DNA of 44,633 nt from Thiotrichaceae bacterium. Lineage in GTDB: Bacteria; Pseudomonadota; Gammaproteobacteria; Thiotrichales; Thiotrichaceae. The DNA lies in assembly GCA_026989335.1 (NCBI GenBank), contig JALSJN010000078.1:1-44633 (forward strand). Direction: 5' to 3'. The notes below the pieces were generated by a model that saw only the letters and a list, made by a program, of their open reading frames with translations, made no database searches and was not told the DNA's origin. Position 1 is the first letter of the stretch, and the number at the start of each line of letters is the position of its first letter. Positions 35,709 to 44,633 of this stretch are shown in pieces. The translations under genes were made by a program, and so were the position numbers.

Positions 35709-36829
35709 TACAAAACTGCTTTCGGGTATGAACCTAACACACGCACCAGCTCTGCTTCTTTATTAAGCTCAATCAGAGCCTTGGATAACTTTTCATCATC
35801 TTGATGTCCATTAACATCCATAAAGAAAAAGTACTCCCAGTTCGCATTTTGTGAAGGCCTCGACTCAATGCGCGTCATATCCAAACCATTTTCAACGAGT
35901 GGTGTGAGTAAATGATATAAAGCGCCTGAGCGATTTTTTGTAGAGATCATCAAGGTGGTTTGATCTTCTCCACTTGGTGGTACATCTTGTTTACCTATCA
36001 CCAAGAATCTCGTGGTATTTTTATCACTATCCTCAATGTTTTTTTCTACCACTGTTAAGCCATAAACCTCTGCCGCTTTTATTCCCGCAATAGCTGCTGA
36101 GAAGCCTTCCTCTTCCTTCGCATCTAATAAAGCGCGCTTGGCAGCTTCTGTATTACTGGAAACAGGTACACGCTCTGCATTAGGTAAATGTAGGTCTAAC
36201 CACTGCCGACACTGGGCTAAAGACTGCTGATGCGAATAAACGCGTGTCACCTCTTGCCAATCTTTATCGGCTAATTCCGGTGATAAAAGTAAGTTTTGAT
36301 GAATACGTAACGCTGTTTCACCGCTAATTTTTAACGGCGAATTCATGAACCGATCCAAGGTATAGGAAATTACACCTTCAGTAGAATTTTCAATAGGAAC
36401 AACACCATAGTCGACCTTGCCATTTTCTACTTCACGAAATACCTGACCGATAGAATTTACTGGCACAGGTTGTACAGCTTGCCCAAAATGCTTATGTGCA
36501 GCTTCTTGGGTAAACGAACCTTCAGGGCCGAGAAAAGCGACTTTGATACTTTGCTCCAAAGCTAAACAGGATGAAATTATCTCACGAAAAATAGCAGTGA
36601 TGCGCTCATTGGCTAACGGGCCGGGATTATCTTTTGAAACACGCCGTAGGATTTGCGCCTCACGTTCAGGGCGGTAAAACCAAGGGTTTTCCTCGCCTGC
36701 TTGGCGTTTGGTTTCGCCCACTTCTTCGGCGCAATCAGCGCGTTTTGAGAGTAACGCTAAAATCTCATCATCTATCGCATCAATACGGTCGCGAATAGCG
36801 AGTAGTTTTTCTTTAGTTTGATCTGTCAT
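35708..36829 (-). CDS. pheA: bifunctional chorismate mutase/prephenate dehydratase (P-protein)
   Basis: 373 residues in three parts. The AroQ chorismate mutase is at ~5-90 (LLAIRDRIDAIDDEILALLS, YRPEREAQILRRV). Prephenate dehydratase is at ~95-275 (VAFLGPEGSFTQEAAHKHFG, VPIENSTEGVISYTLDRF, the catalytic Thr-Thr-Arg in NTTRFLVIG). An ACT regulatory domain is at ~285-365 (NRSGALYHLLTPLVENGLDM followed by TRIESRPS), the phenylalanine-binding signature for feedback inhibition. Reaction: chorismate to prephenate to phenylpyruvate. It lies 24 nt after serC and overlaps hisC. Confidence 0.97.
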   Translation of the reverse strand: MTDQTKEKLLAIRDRIDAIDDEILALLSKRADCAEEVGETKRQAGEENPWFYRPEREAQILRRVSKDNPGPLANERITAIFREIISSCLALEQSIKVAFLGPEGSFTQEAAHKHFGQAVQPVPVNSIGQVFREVENGKVDYGVVPIENSTEGVISYTLDRFMNSPLKISGETALRIHQNLLLSPELADKDWQEVTRVYSHQQSLAQCRQWLDLHLPNAERVPVSSNTEAAKRALLDAKEEEGFSAAIAGIKAAEVYGLTVVEKNIEDSDKNTTRFLVIGKQDVPPSGEDQTTLMISTKNRSGALYHLLTPLVENGLDMTRIESRPSQNANWEYFFFMDVNGHQDDEKLSKALIELNKEAELVRVLGSYPKAVL

Positions 36830-36853
36830 AGTTGTATTTTACCGTAAAGAAAT

Positions 36854-37936
36854 CTATCCGTATGATTTTTCAAAGTCACTCATCATCTCAATTAAGGCAT
36901 CAACGCCCTCTTCTGGCATTGCGTTATAAATACTGGCGCGCATACCACCTGAAATCCGATGCCCTTTAATTGACACAATATCACGCTCAGCGGCTTGTTC
37001 TAAAAACACCTTATCTAACTCAGAGTTTGCTAGCGTAAAAGGAATATTCATCCACGACCGTGCCTCTTTTTGCACCGTATTTTTATAAAAATCAGATTGA
37101 TCAATCGCCGCATAAAGTTTATCTGACTTACGTTGATTAACATCTGCCATCGCGTTTAAGCCACCCTGCTTTTTAATCCACTTAAAAACTAAGCCGGCGA
37201 TATACCATGAATAGGTTGGAGGCGTGTTATACATTGAATGGGCGTTTGCGTGTATTTCGTAATTCAACATAGCAGGGCATGATTCACGCGCTTTGCCTAA
37301 TAAATCATCGCGCACAATAACAATTCCTAAACCGGCTGGACCAATATTTTTTTGCGCCCCTGCGTAGATTAAACCAAATTGGCTTACATCCAAGGGCCGA
37401 GATAATATCGTCGATGACATATCGCACACTAAAGGCACACCCTCTGTTTGAGGAACCCAAGGAAACTCCAGCCCACCAATCGTTTCATTAGCCACATAAT
37501 GCAAATAAGCCGCATCTGGGTTTACTCCCCAATTTTCGTAGTGTGGAATCGTTGTGTAATTAGTGTCTTGTGAATCAGCAACCACATTGACAGAACAAAA
37601 ACGATTCGCCTCCTTTATCGCCTTATCAGACCATACGCCGGTGTTGACATAATCTGCGCTATCATTATCACCTAATAGATTAAGTGGAACAGCTGCAAAT
37701 TGCGTGCTACCGCCACCCTGCATAAAAATAATTTTATAATTATCAGGAACGGCTAATAATTCACGTAATTCAGCCTCTGCCTCAGTAGCAATTGATGTAT
37801 ATTCTTTTCCTCGATGCGACATTTCCATCACCGACAAGCCACAGCCATGCCAATCCAGCATTTCAGCTTGTGCCTGCTCTAATACTTCTTGTGGTAAAGT
37901 TGCAGGGCCTGCGCTAAAGTTAAATTTTCGAGTCAT
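36854..37936 (-). CDS. serC: phosphoserine aminotransferase
   Basis: 360 residues from the ATG at 37936, which has AAGGATT 8 nt upstream and the family N-terminus MTRKFNFSAGPATLPQEVLE; the longer frame to 37966 overlaps the MscS gene and is not family-like. Motifs: MEMSHRGKEYTSIATEAEAE, IIFMQGGGSTQFAAVPLNLL, CDMSSTILSRPLDVSQFGLI, and the PLP lysine in YAGAQKNIGPAGLGIVIVRD (near 200). Reaction: 3-phosphohydroxypyruvate + glutamate to phosphoserine + 2-oxoglutarate, for serine and pyridoxine synthesis. Position ahead of pheA is the classical supraoperon order. Confidence 0.97.
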   Translation of the reverse strand: MTRKFNFSAGPATLPQEVLEQAQAEMLDWHGCGLSVMEMSHRGKEYTSIATEAEAELRELLAVPDNYKIIFMQGGGSTQFAAVPLNLLGDNDSADYVNTGVWSDKAIKEANRFCSVNVVADSQDTNYTTIPHYENWGVNPDAAYLHYVANETIGGLEFPWVPQTEGVPLVCDMSSTILSRPLDVSQFGLIYAGAQKNIGPAGLGIVIVRDDLLGKARESCPAMLNYEIHANAHSMYNTPPTYSWYIAGLVFKWIKKQGGLNAMADVNQRKSDKLYAAIDQSDFYKNTVQKEARSWMNIPFTLANSELDKVFLEQAAERDIVSIKGHRISGGMRASIYNAMPEEGVDALIEMMSDFEKSYG

Positions 37937-37962
37937 TCGTGAATCCTTTATTTTACATTTGA

Positions 37963-39030
37963 TCAAAGAGCGGCATGGGTAAAAGGAGTTGATAAGGAAA
38001 TACCCTGCTCTATTGAGTTTTTTAACATTAATTGCAACAATCGTTGACGTGTTAATAATAGCTTTTCAACATCTTTTGTATAGTAAAAAAATAACCATTC
38101 AACCGCATGGTCACCGGTATCTTTAATCCCATATTCAAGCTCGTATTGTTCCTCAAGAGGAATTCCATTATCTTCTTTAGCGATTTCATAGACAGATTCA
38201 AAGAGTTTTTTGACCCGACTTTCAGAAACATCATAGCCCATCTTAAAACTTAAACTTTCACGAAGTCCGCGAGCTGATGCAAATTTTGACAGGTTATGAA
38301 CGGTAAAGTCACGTAACTTCGAATTTTTAATCATTACTCGATGATTATTAGCAATATTTAAAATAACAGTATGAAAGACTTTGGTTTTATAAACTAAACC
38401 ATAAACATCTTCACCATCATTAAACTGAATCACATCGCCTTCTGAGAACATATCGCTGTTTAAAATTATCAAGCCATGAAATATATCAGGTGCCCAGATA
38501 TTAGCAGTAAGGGCAAGAAAAACACCAAATAAACCGATCACCCCACCCGCTTCCAATATTGAGTCAAAACCGAGTAAACGAATAATGCTGATTAGGGCAA
38601 CAATGCCAATAACGATGCTGCTAAAAATACTTAAAAGGCGTGTTTGATAGGTCGAGGTATAACGTGCTTTACCATTAACATCACGTTTTTTCCCATTTTG
38701 CCGAACCAAAAGGGCATGGGCTAAATGCATGGCTAAATATGCGAAATAGACAATCGCAATAACGGCTAATAGTTTAAGAACTAAACCATCATCAGTTTGT
38801 AAGTTTTGAGCCTTATCTTTAAAAAAGCGTACATAGCCATAAACGAGAATCATGAGCAAGTTTAGTGCTCTAAAAATCATAACCTTACGAGAGAAACCTG
38901 AAACTTTATCAGGGTCTGGATAAATCTGTTTTAAAATCAGTCGGGCAAAAACCAATAAAAGTAAATTAACACCAAAAACGAAGTAACCCAGGGTATCAAA
39001 ATGATTAATGATCTCAATCAGTTGATTCAT
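37963..39030 (-). CDS. MscS-family mechanosensitive channel
   Basis: 355 residues. Four or five N-terminal membrane helices (FVFGVNLLLLVFARLILKQ, FRALNLLMILVYGYVRFF, LLAVIAIVYFAYLAMHLAHA, LLSIFSSIVIGIVALISIIR) precede the MscS pore helix and beta domain: GVIGLFGVFLALTANIWAPD, LIILNSDMFSEGDVIQFNDG, HRVMIKNSKLRDFTVHNLSK. A cytoplasmic alpha-beta domain follows. Known role of the family: opening under membrane tension to release solutes. The pore helix is less Gly/Ala-rich than E. coli MscS, so conductance and gating may differ. It ends 26 nt before the serC start on the same strand, an unusual guest between gyrA and serC. Confidence 0.87.
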   Translation of the reverse strand: MNQLIEIINHFDTLGYFVFGVNLLLLVFARLILKQIYPDPDKVSGFSRKVMIFRALNLLMILVYGYVRFFKDKAQNLQTDDGLVLKLLAVIAIVYFAYLAMHLAHALLVRQNGKKRDVNGKARYTSTYQTRLLSIFSSIVIGIVALISIIRLLGFDSILEAGGVIGLFGVFLALTANIWAPDIFHGLIILNSDMFSEGDVIQFNDGEDVYGLVYKTKVFHTVILNIANNHRVMIKNSKLRDFTVHNLSKFASARGLRESLSFKMGYDVSESRVKKLFESVYEIAKEDNGIPLEEQYELEYGIKDTGDHAVEWLFFYYTKDVEKLLLTRQRLLQLMLKNSIEQGISLSTPFTHAAL

Positions 39031-39373
39031 TCTTGCTTATCTCTCTCGCATCGTTCAAAAGTATTTAAAAGATGTGACTTTACCATGAAGGGCATGAAAA
39101 ACGTGAAGAAAACAAATTAGAAATTATTTGAATTAGCATTTTGATTTAGGTAAAGAATGATTAATTGTGTAAACACCTCTTGATTTTTAACCACAGTCTC
39201 TTGTTATCTTTTATTTTTGAAGTCGTTGGCTACAAAGCCTAAACGCCTAGCTGGGTATGGGTTAAACACGAAAAGAAGGCTAGCATAGAAAGTCAAATAG
39301 GTAACAAACCACTCCCTTATCTATCTTCCCTTCATGTTCTTCATGGTAAAAAGGGGTTTTAAATCAGCAAAAA
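39031..39373. other. 343-bp intergenic region between gyrA and the mscS-like gene
   Basis: AT-rich and without a plausible gene. It contains one pair of inverted repeats: ttaccatgaagggcatgaa near 39080-39098 and its near-complement ttcatgttcttcatggtaa at 39331-39349, over 230 nt apart. The promoter for the mscS-serC-pheA operon should lie here; none could be picked out with confidence. Confidence 0.55.
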
Positions 39374-41983
39374 TTACTCTTCATTGGAATCAGTAGCTTC
39401 CTTTTCACTAGAACCACTAGGCTCAATACCCTCTTCTAGCGCATCCTCTTCGTCGTCACCTTCCATGCTGGCAACTTGTACGAGCTGGGTTAGGTTTTCA
39501 CCTTTACCTAGTTTAATTAAACGCACACCTTGTGTATTTCTACCGACAACTGAAACATCCTCTACTTTAGTTCTTACTAAAATACCGCCGTTGGTGATTA
39601 ACATGATTTCATCATCGTCGATCACTTGTACCGCGCCGATAGAAGCACCGTTACGATCTGATGTTTGAATGGCAATCACACCACCGCCACCACGGTTTTG
39701 TGATTTGAACTCTGCGGCTTCGGTGCGTTTACCGTAGCCATTTTCAGTTGCCATTAACAAGCGACCTTCACGCAATACGATAAGTGCATTGACTGTTTGG
39801 CCTTTTTCCATTTTGATTCCGCGAACACCTGCAGCGGTTCTGCCCATGCTTCTTACATCAGACTCTTTAAAACGTATCGCCTTACCCTGTGTGGTAAATA
39901 ACATCACTTCGTCGTCTTTCTCGGTTAATGCAACATCTACAAGCTGATTACCTTCATTGAGTTTAAGTGCAATTAATCCGCTAGAGCGTTGATTTGAGAA
40001 GGCTTTTAATTCAGTCTTTTTCACCGTTCCATCTTCCGTTGCCATGAAGATAAATTTATCATCTTCATATTCACGAATGGGAAGAATTGCTTGGATACGC
40101 TCATCTTCTTCTAAGGGCAACAGATTCACGATGGGTCGCCCACGTGAAGTACGCGACGCCATGGGTAATTGATAAACCATTAACCAATAGACTTTTCCTT
40201 TGGATGAGAAACACAACACCGTATCGTGCGTACTGGCGACAAAGAGCTTTTCGATAAAGTCTTCGTCTTTCATTTTCGTTGCTGCTTTGCCACGCCCACC
40301 ACGACGCTGTGCGCGGTAAGTGTCTATTGGCTGTGCTTTGGCGTAACCTTCATGAGAGAGGGTAACTACGACATCTTCTTCTGGGATGAGGTCAATATCA
40401 CCCAAGTCTTCACCGACTGCGTTGATTTTAGTAAGTCGTTCATCACCATACATTTCAAGCATTTCGAGTAACTCTTCACGAATTACGCGCATTAAACGCT
40501 CTGGCGAACCGAGAATATCTAAAAAGTCGATAATCTTAGTCATTAACTCACGGTATTCACCAATGATCTTGTCTTTTTCAAGACCGGTTAAACGATGCAA
40601 TTGTAAATCTAAAATGGCTTTAACTTGAATTTCAGTTAACCAATAACCGTCATCTTTCACACCAAAACGCGGGTCTAAATCTTCAGGTCGTGCTACCGAT
40701 GAATCTGCTTTTTCAAGCATTTCTAAAACAATAGTTGCTTTCCATGCTTGTGCTAACAAACGCTCTTTTGCTTCTGCCGGATTAGCTGATGAGCGTATAA
40801 GTGCAATAATCTCATCAATACTGCCTAATGCAACGGCTAAACCTTCTAAAATATGAGCGCGCTCACGCGCTTTGCGTAGTAAATAAATAGTACGACGCGT
40901 GACCACTTCACGGCGGTGACGAATAAAGGCTTCAATAATTTCTTTAAGGTTAAACAACTTAGGCGCGCCATCAATTAACGCCACCATATTCATGCCAAAA
41001 CTGCTTTGCATCTGAGTCTGTTTGTAAAGATTATTAAGAATAACCTCTGCGACTTCCCCGCGCTTTAGTTCAACCACCATGCGCATGCCGTCTTTATCCG
41101 ACTCATCACGTAACTCTGAGATGCCTTCAATTTTCTTATCTTTAACCAGCTCGGCTATTTTCTCAATAAGACGTGCTTTGTTAACTTGGTACGGTAATTC
41201 CGTAACAACAATTTTTTCACGACCATTTTTATCGGTTTCAAAATCAGCGACAGCTCGGATTTTTACTGAGCCCTTACCCGTATGGTAAGCCTGTTTAATA
41301 CCATGTGCACCGTTGATAACACCAGCCGTTGGGAAGTCTGGCCCTGGCAGGTAAACCATTAAATCATCAATGCTGAGTGTGCTGTCATCAATTAAGGCGA
41401 CACAAGCATTAATGACCTCCGTAATATTGTGTGGTGGAATATTGGTCGCCATACCCACCGCAATACCGGATGAACCGTTAAGTAACAAATTGGGTAAGCG
41501 TGTCGGGAAAACTACTGGCTCGAACTCAGAATCATCGTAATTACCTTGAAAATCAACTGTTTCCTTATCAAGGTCAGCCAATAAGTCATGAGCAATTTTC
41601 GCCATACGTACTTCGGTATAACGCATCGCAGCAGGTGAATCACCATCGACCGAACCAAAGTTACCTTGGCCATCAATCAGCATGTAACGCATGGAGAAGG
41701 GTTGCGCCATACGCACCATCGTATCATACACCGCTGTATCACCATGTGGGTGATATTTACCGATTACATCACCAACTATACGAGCCGACTTTTTATACGG
41801 CTTGTTAAAGTCGTTGCGCATTTCATGCATAGCGAATAACACGCGGCGATGAACGGGCTTTAAACCATCGCGAACATCAGGTAAAGCACGCCCTACTATC
41901 ACGCTCATGGCGTATTCTAGATACGATTTACGCATCTCATCTTCAAGATTAATCGGGATTATTTCTTTAGCAAATTCAGACAT
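39374..41983 (-). CDS. gyrA: DNA gyrase subunit A
   Basis: 869 residues from the ATG at 41983 ([20 protein letters not shown]); the longer frame to 42022 adds a non-homologous tail. The breakage-reunion domain has [20 protein letters not shown], the quinolone-resistance region [20 protein letters not shown] (Thr in place of the E. coli Ser83, natural in several gammaproteobacteria; Asp87 kept), and the catalytic Tyr in MRYTEVRM (near 122). The C-terminal beta-pinwheel carries the GyrA box [15 protein letters not shown] (near 557) and ends in a very acidic tail. Reaction: ATP-dependent negative supercoiling with GyrB. Upstream lies a terminator that insulates it from the symporter gene. Confidence 0.98.
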   Translation of the reverse strand: MSEFAKEIIPINLEDEMRKSYLEYAMSVIVGRALPDVRDGLKPVHRRVLFAMHEMRNDFNKPYKKSARIVGDVIGKYHPHGDTAVYDTMVRMAQPFSMRYMLIDGQGNFGSVDGDSPAAMRYTEVRMAKIAHDLLADLDKETVDFQGNYDDSEFEPVVFPTRLPNLLLNGSSGIAVGMATNIPPHNITEVINACVALIDDSTLSIDDLMVYLPGPDFPTAGVINGAHGIKQAYHTGKGSVKIRAVADFETDKNGREKIVVTELPYQVNKARLIEKIAELVKDKKIEGISELRDESDKDGMRMVVELKRGEVAEVILNNLYKQTQMQSSFGMNMVALIDGAPKLFNLKEIIEAFIRHRREVVTRRTIYLLRKARERAHILEGLAVALGSIDEIIALIRSSANPAEAKERLLAQAWKATIVLEMLEKADSSVARPEDLDPRFGVKDDGYWLTEIQVKAILDLQLHRLTGLEKDKIIGEYRELMTKIIDFLDILGSPERLMRVIREELLEMLEMYGDERLTKINAVGEDLGDIDLIPEEDVVVTLSHEGYAKAQPIDTYRAQRRGGRGKAATKMKDEDFIEKLFVASTHDTVLCFSSKGKVYWLMVYQLPMASRTSRGRPIVNLLPLEEDERIQAILPIREYEDDKFIFMATEDGTVKKTELKAFSNQRSSGLIALKLNEGNQLVDVALTEKDDEVMLFTTQGKAIRFKESDVRSMGRTAAGVRGIKMEKGQTVNALIVLREGRLLMATENGYGKRTEAAEFKSQNRGGGGVIAIQTSDRNGASIGAVQVIDDDEIMLITNGGILVRTKVEDVSVVGRNTQGVRLIKLGKGENLTQLVQVASMEGDDEEDALEEGIEPSGSSEKEATDSNEE

Positions 41984-42073
41984 AAATGGGTGAGTCTTGC
42001 GACCAGTAAAAAACGTGATCAAAGTATATCAGAATCGCTGATGAAAGGTAGGGAAATACAGGTACTTACCTCA

Positions 42074-42104
42074 TAAAAAAAGGCAGAGCTAAGCTCTGCC
42101 TTTT
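42074..42104 (-). terminator. intrinsic terminator after the symporter gene
   Basis: The perfect stem aaggcagagct / agctctgcctt is followed on the minus strand by a run of T (A-run at 42075-42081 on the plus strand). A second small inverted repeat (tccgaa / ttcgga near 42108-42130) precedes it. It ends the symporter transcript about 90 nt before the gyrA start. Confidence 0.92.
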
Positions 42105-42143
42105 GACTCCGAATAGTTAAACTTCGGACTATTTTACAAACAA

Positions 42144-43499
42144 CTATTTTTTATGTGTAGCCTCAACTGCTGCTTTCATATCAGCTTCAACAGCAGCATC
42201 AATCTCCAAGGCTTCATCGGTATCTAGCATGCCCGCATCGGGGTCATTGTAGATAGAAACATCCATCTTGCCCTCACTTTTAGCAACGATTGATGAGACA
42301 GTTGCATCACCTGATACATTGACAGCCGTTCTAATCATATCCATCAAGCGATCAACACCAAGGATTAGACCAATTCCTTCTACTGGCAAACCAACCTGAG
42401 TAAATACCATTGACAGCATAATTAAACCTACGCCCGGCACACCTGCCGTACCGATAGAGGCTAACACTGACATTAAGATAACGGTTAAGTAGCCAGATAT
42501 CCCAAGGTCTACATTGTAGACATTGGCGATAAAGACTGTCGCAACACCCTGCATGATGGCCGTACCATCCATGTTTATAGTTGCACCGAAGGGCACTGTA
42601 AACGATGCCACCGAGTTATTAACACCAAAGCGTTCGGTCACTGTTCTCATCGTAACAGGGATCGTTGCGTTTGAACTTGCAGTACTAAAGGCAAACACTT
42701 GAACATTTCTGATTTTCTTTAAGAACATTGCAGGACTTAAGCCAGAGAATACTTTAAGCACTATCATTAGGGTTATAAACAAGTGGAACATTAACGCCCC
42801 GACTAACACACCTACATAACCTGCTAGTGAGGCTAATAAATCAAGACCAAGCGTGGATATAGCTTTAGCGATCAATGCAAATACTGCATAGGGTGCAACT
42901 GACATGATGATATTAACCATTTTCATCATTATTTCATTGGCTATTTCAGCGCCTTCAATAAAGCTCTTTGCTTTTTTACCTAGCATTAACATGCTTATAC
43001 CGAGCAAAATAGAGAAGAATATTATTGGCAACATATCACCATTAGCCATTGATGCAATTGGGTTTTTAGGGATAATATCAATCAAAACTTGTGATAATGG
43101 TGGCTGCTCTTTACCTGCAAATTCTGCTTTAGTAGCGATATTCATGCCTTTACCAATACCGAAAGTAACTGCAATTAAGATCGCAGTAGCAATCGCAATC
43201 GCTGTTGTCATCATATAGAGCGCAAATGATTTACCGCCCACACGACCTAACATACGGATGTCACCGATACCGCACACACCACAAATAAGTGAGAAGAAGA
43301 CCAGTGGAACTACCAACATTTTCAATGCGTTAACAAACATTTTTCCCACAACATGGAATAAGCCGTTAACGATATATTCATTAATAAAAGTACCTGGAGC
43401 ATTCATCCCCGTGAGATTTATCGCTAACCCCACAATAATACCCAGTGCCATACCTAACAATACCTTGACCGTTAGACTCATTTTTTTTGCTTCACTCAT
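42144..43499 (-). CDS. dicarboxylate/amino acid:cation symporter (DAACS family)
   Basis: 451 residues with an excellent AAGGAGAAGG ribosome binding site. DAACS signatures: MSLTVKVLLGMALGIIVGLA, PLVFFSLICGVCGIGD, the serine-rich HP1 AFSTASSNATIPVTM, TM7 motif PFGATINMDGTAIMQGVATV, HP2 SIGTAGVPGVGLIML, and a TM8 Asp/Asn region ILGVDRLMDMIRTAVNVSGD that binds the substrate amino or carboxyl group. The C-terminus is long and acidic (LDTDEALEIDAAVEADMKAA). Known role: Na+- or H+-driven uptake of glutamate, aspartate or C4-dicarboxylates. It is divergent from a GluR0-like channel gene, which supports an acidic amino acid substrate, though this is inference. Confidence 0.92.
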   Translation of the reverse strand: MSEAKKMSLTVKVLLGMALGIIVGLAINLTGMNAPGTFINEYIVNGLFHVVGKMFVNALKMLVVPLVFFSLICGVCGIGDIRMLGRVGGKSFALYMMTTAIAIATAILIAVTFGIGKGMNIATKAEFAGKEQPPLSQVLIDIIPKNPIASMANGDMLPIIFFSILLGISMLMLGKKAKSFIEGAEIANEIMMKMVNIIMSVAPYAVFALIAKAISTLGLDLLASLAGYVGVLVGALMFHLFITLMIVLKVFSGLSPAMFLKKIRNVQVFAFSTASSNATIPVTMRTVTERFGVNNSVASFTVPFGATINMDGTAIMQGVATVFIANVYNVDLGISGYLTVILMSVLASIGTAGVPGVGLIMLSMVFTQVGLPVEGIGLILGVDRLMDMIRTAVNVSGDATVSSIVAKSEGKMDVSIYNDPDAGMLDTDEALEIDAAVEADMKAAVEATHKK

Positions 43500-43626
43500 A
43501 AACCTTCTCCTTTGGTTTTAAAAAAATCCTATTTCAAAGATGTGCTACATTATTCTTATGTATTAATTAACGATATAACTATTACAGAATTATGTAGCAG
43601 ATCTTTAACCGAGTTTAGACCATCAA

Positions 43627-43644
43627 AATTGAGAATTCTCAATT
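43627..43644. promoter_or_regulatory. candidate operator: perfect 18-bp palindrome
   Basis: AATTGAGAATTCTCAATT reads the same on both strands. It lies 35 nt before the start of the GluR0-like gene and about 128 nt before the symporter start, in their shared divergent region. A dimeric repressor or activator site is the simplest reading; no regulator gene is visible. Confidence 0.55.
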
Positions 43645-43679
43645 ATTTATAACTTTTATCTAACCATGTGATTAACCTA

Positions 43680-44633
43680 ATGAAAAAAAGAGAAAAGTCG
43701 TTGTTAGCTTTAATACTTCTTACGATGTGCTTCACATCATTTAGTTACTCTGAGTCTTTTGATAAAACATTAACTATCGGTACGAAAATAGCTGAACCTT
43801 TTGCAATGAAGGACAAAGATGGTAAATGGCATGGCATCAGCATTGAACTTTGGGAGATAATTGCGAAAGAGCTAAAGATAAACTACGAATGGAAAGAACT
43901 CGGTCTAAAGCCGTTACTTGATGGTGTTACGAATGCTTCTATTAATGCTGGAATTGCCGCAATAACAATTACCTCAAAAAGAGAATCAAACTTTGATTTT
44001 AGCCACTCTTATTACTCTACAGGGCTAAGTATTGTAACGCCTAAGAATTTAAACGATGGTTGGCGCAGTGTTATCAGGGCTATTTTCTCTGGTCAAATGT
44101 TATTTATTCTTTTAGCGCTATTTATAAGTCTTTTCGTTACCGGGACATTAACTTGGTTAGTTGAACGAAAAAGAAACCCAGAGAATTTTAACCCGAACCC
44201 GCTTAAAGGTATTCCCGCAGGAATGTGGTGGGCTGCGGTAACAATGACGACAGTGGGTTATGGCGATATGACCCCGCAAACCATTAGCGGTAGAGTGATC
44301 GCTTTATTTTGGATGTTTGCCTCGTTACTGATGGTTTCTGCCGTAATCGCGGGAGTGGCTTCGACGTTAACTCTGGCTAAAAGCCAGCCCCTTATCTCTG
44401 GCCCCGACGACTTATCAAAAGCGCGCATCGCCAGTATTAAAAACTCAAGTAGCGACCAATACTTAGCACAACGCCAGTTAAAACGTGACTATTATCCGAC
44501 AGTTTTAGAAAGTTTAAAGGCTATCGACCGTGGGGAGGTTGATGCAATGGTCTATGATGACTCATTATTAAAATACCTTACTGAAAACCATTTTAAAAAT
44601 AAGCTGATTGTGGTTGATAAGCTGTTTGAGTTG
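43680..44633 (+). CDS. GluR0-like ligand-gated potassium channel, partial
   Basis: The ATG is at 43680 and the frame is open to the window edge (318 residues seen). Order of parts: signal peptide (LLALILLTMCFTSFSYS), first half of a SBP_bac_3/glutamate-receptor ligand domain (KTLTIGTKIAEPFAM, GISIELWEIIAKELKINYEW, and AAITITSKRESNFDFSHSYY with the ligand Arg), membrane helix 1 (MLFILLALFISLFVTGTLTW), pore loop with K+ selectivity filter TVGYGD at 191-196, membrane helix 2 (VIALFWMFASLLMVSAVIAG), then the second ligand half (LISGPDDLSKARIASIKNSS). This is the S1-M1-P-M2-S2 layout of bacterial ionotropic glutamate receptors such as GluR0. An amino acid, probably glutamate or a relative, should open a K+ pore. 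No Shine-Dalgarno is evident. Confidence 0.9.
   Translation, partial: MKKREKSLLALILLTMCFTSFSYSESFDKTLTIGTKIAEPFAMKDKDGKWHGISIELWEIIAKELKINYEWKELGLKPLLDGVTNASINAGIAAITITSKRESNFDFSHSYYSTGLSIVTPKNLNDGWRSVIRAIFSGQMLFILLALFISLFVTGTLTWLVERKRNPENFNPNPLKGIPAGMWWAAVTMTTVGYGDMTPQTISGRVIALFWMFASLLMVSAVIAGVASTLTLAKSQPLISGPDDLSKARIASIKNSSSDQYLAQRQLKRDYYPTVLESLKAIDRGEVDAMVYDDSLLKYLTENHFKNKLIVVDKLFEL

Noticed and set aside
41700-41760. Quinolone-resistance mutation in gyrA (Thr at the E. coli Ser83 position)
   Set aside because: Thr is the natural residue there in several gammaproteobacteria such as Pseudomonas aeruginosa, and Asp87 is kept; no evidence of selection.
1-44633. CRISPR array, tRNA, rRNA, integrase, prophage or plasmid functions
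   Set aside because: No regularly spaced direct repeats, no tRNA-like cloverleaf with a CCA end, and no phage, integrase or replication protein was seen on either strand.

Overview
The window is a chromosomal segment of an AT-rich gammaproteobacterium. The evidence is the gyrA-serC-pheA-hisC-tyrA-aroA supraoperon order (known from Pseudomonas-like lineages), a bifunctional chorismate mutase/prephenate dehydratase, PpsR-PpsA, PpnN and RlmB behind RNase R. The genes look vertically inherited. The dissolved-inorganic-carbon (Dab) operon, the alginate-type genes and a probable D-ribulose kinase suggest a marine autotroph or methylotroph of the Thiotrichales/Methylococcales kind; that placement is inference. 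No rRNA, tRNA, CRISPR, integrase or transposase gene was seen.

Layout. 1-3404 (minus): end of an exopolysaccharide cluster, with an Alg44-like protein fused to a PL5-lyase-like domain, followed by the start of an Alg8-like synthase. 3766-7125 (plus): rnr, a small ABM-like protein, rlmB. 7160-9278: START-like protein, Ogt, EamA exporter. 9314-12615 (minus): ppsR-ppsA. 12969-16022 (plus): ppnN, an RluE/RsuA-type pseudouridine synthase, a YeeN-type YebC protein. 16095-19678 (minus): DUF937 protein, CysZ-like protein, FGGY kinase, cupin. 19843-30120 (minus): a ~10 kb operon of four complex-I-antiporter-like membrane proteins around a very long DabA, ending in a DUF2164 protein. 30309-31535 (plus): a MauG-type dihaem peroxidase gene broken by an amber codon. 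31543-41983 (minus): aroA, lipoprotein, tyrA, hisC, pheA, serC, MscS channel, gyrA. 42144-43499 (minus): acidic amino acid/dicarboxylate symporter, divergent from a GluR0-like ligand-gated K+ channel (43680 to the window end).

How the genes work together. The Dab operon should couple ion flow through NuoL/M/N-like subunits to one-way CO2 hydration by DabA and so accumulate bicarbonate. It has no NADH- or quinone-reactive subunits, so it is not a respiratory complex I. PpsA with its kinase/phosphatase PpsR feeds PEP into gluconeogenesis and into the aromatic pathway, whose genes (aroA, pheA, tyrA, hisC) lie further on. The symporter and the GluR0-like channel share a divergent promoter region with a perfect 18-bp palindrome, which suggests joint control by an acidic amino acid signal.

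Non-coding structure. Two copies of a ~155-bp snap-back MITE-like element lie at 12760-12916 and 19681-19835; the second appears to give the cupin gene its ribosome binding site. A ~275-nt cloverleaf-like palindromic element sits inside the Dab operon and contains the dabB stop codon. Strong terminators are visible at 9263, 16032 and 42074.
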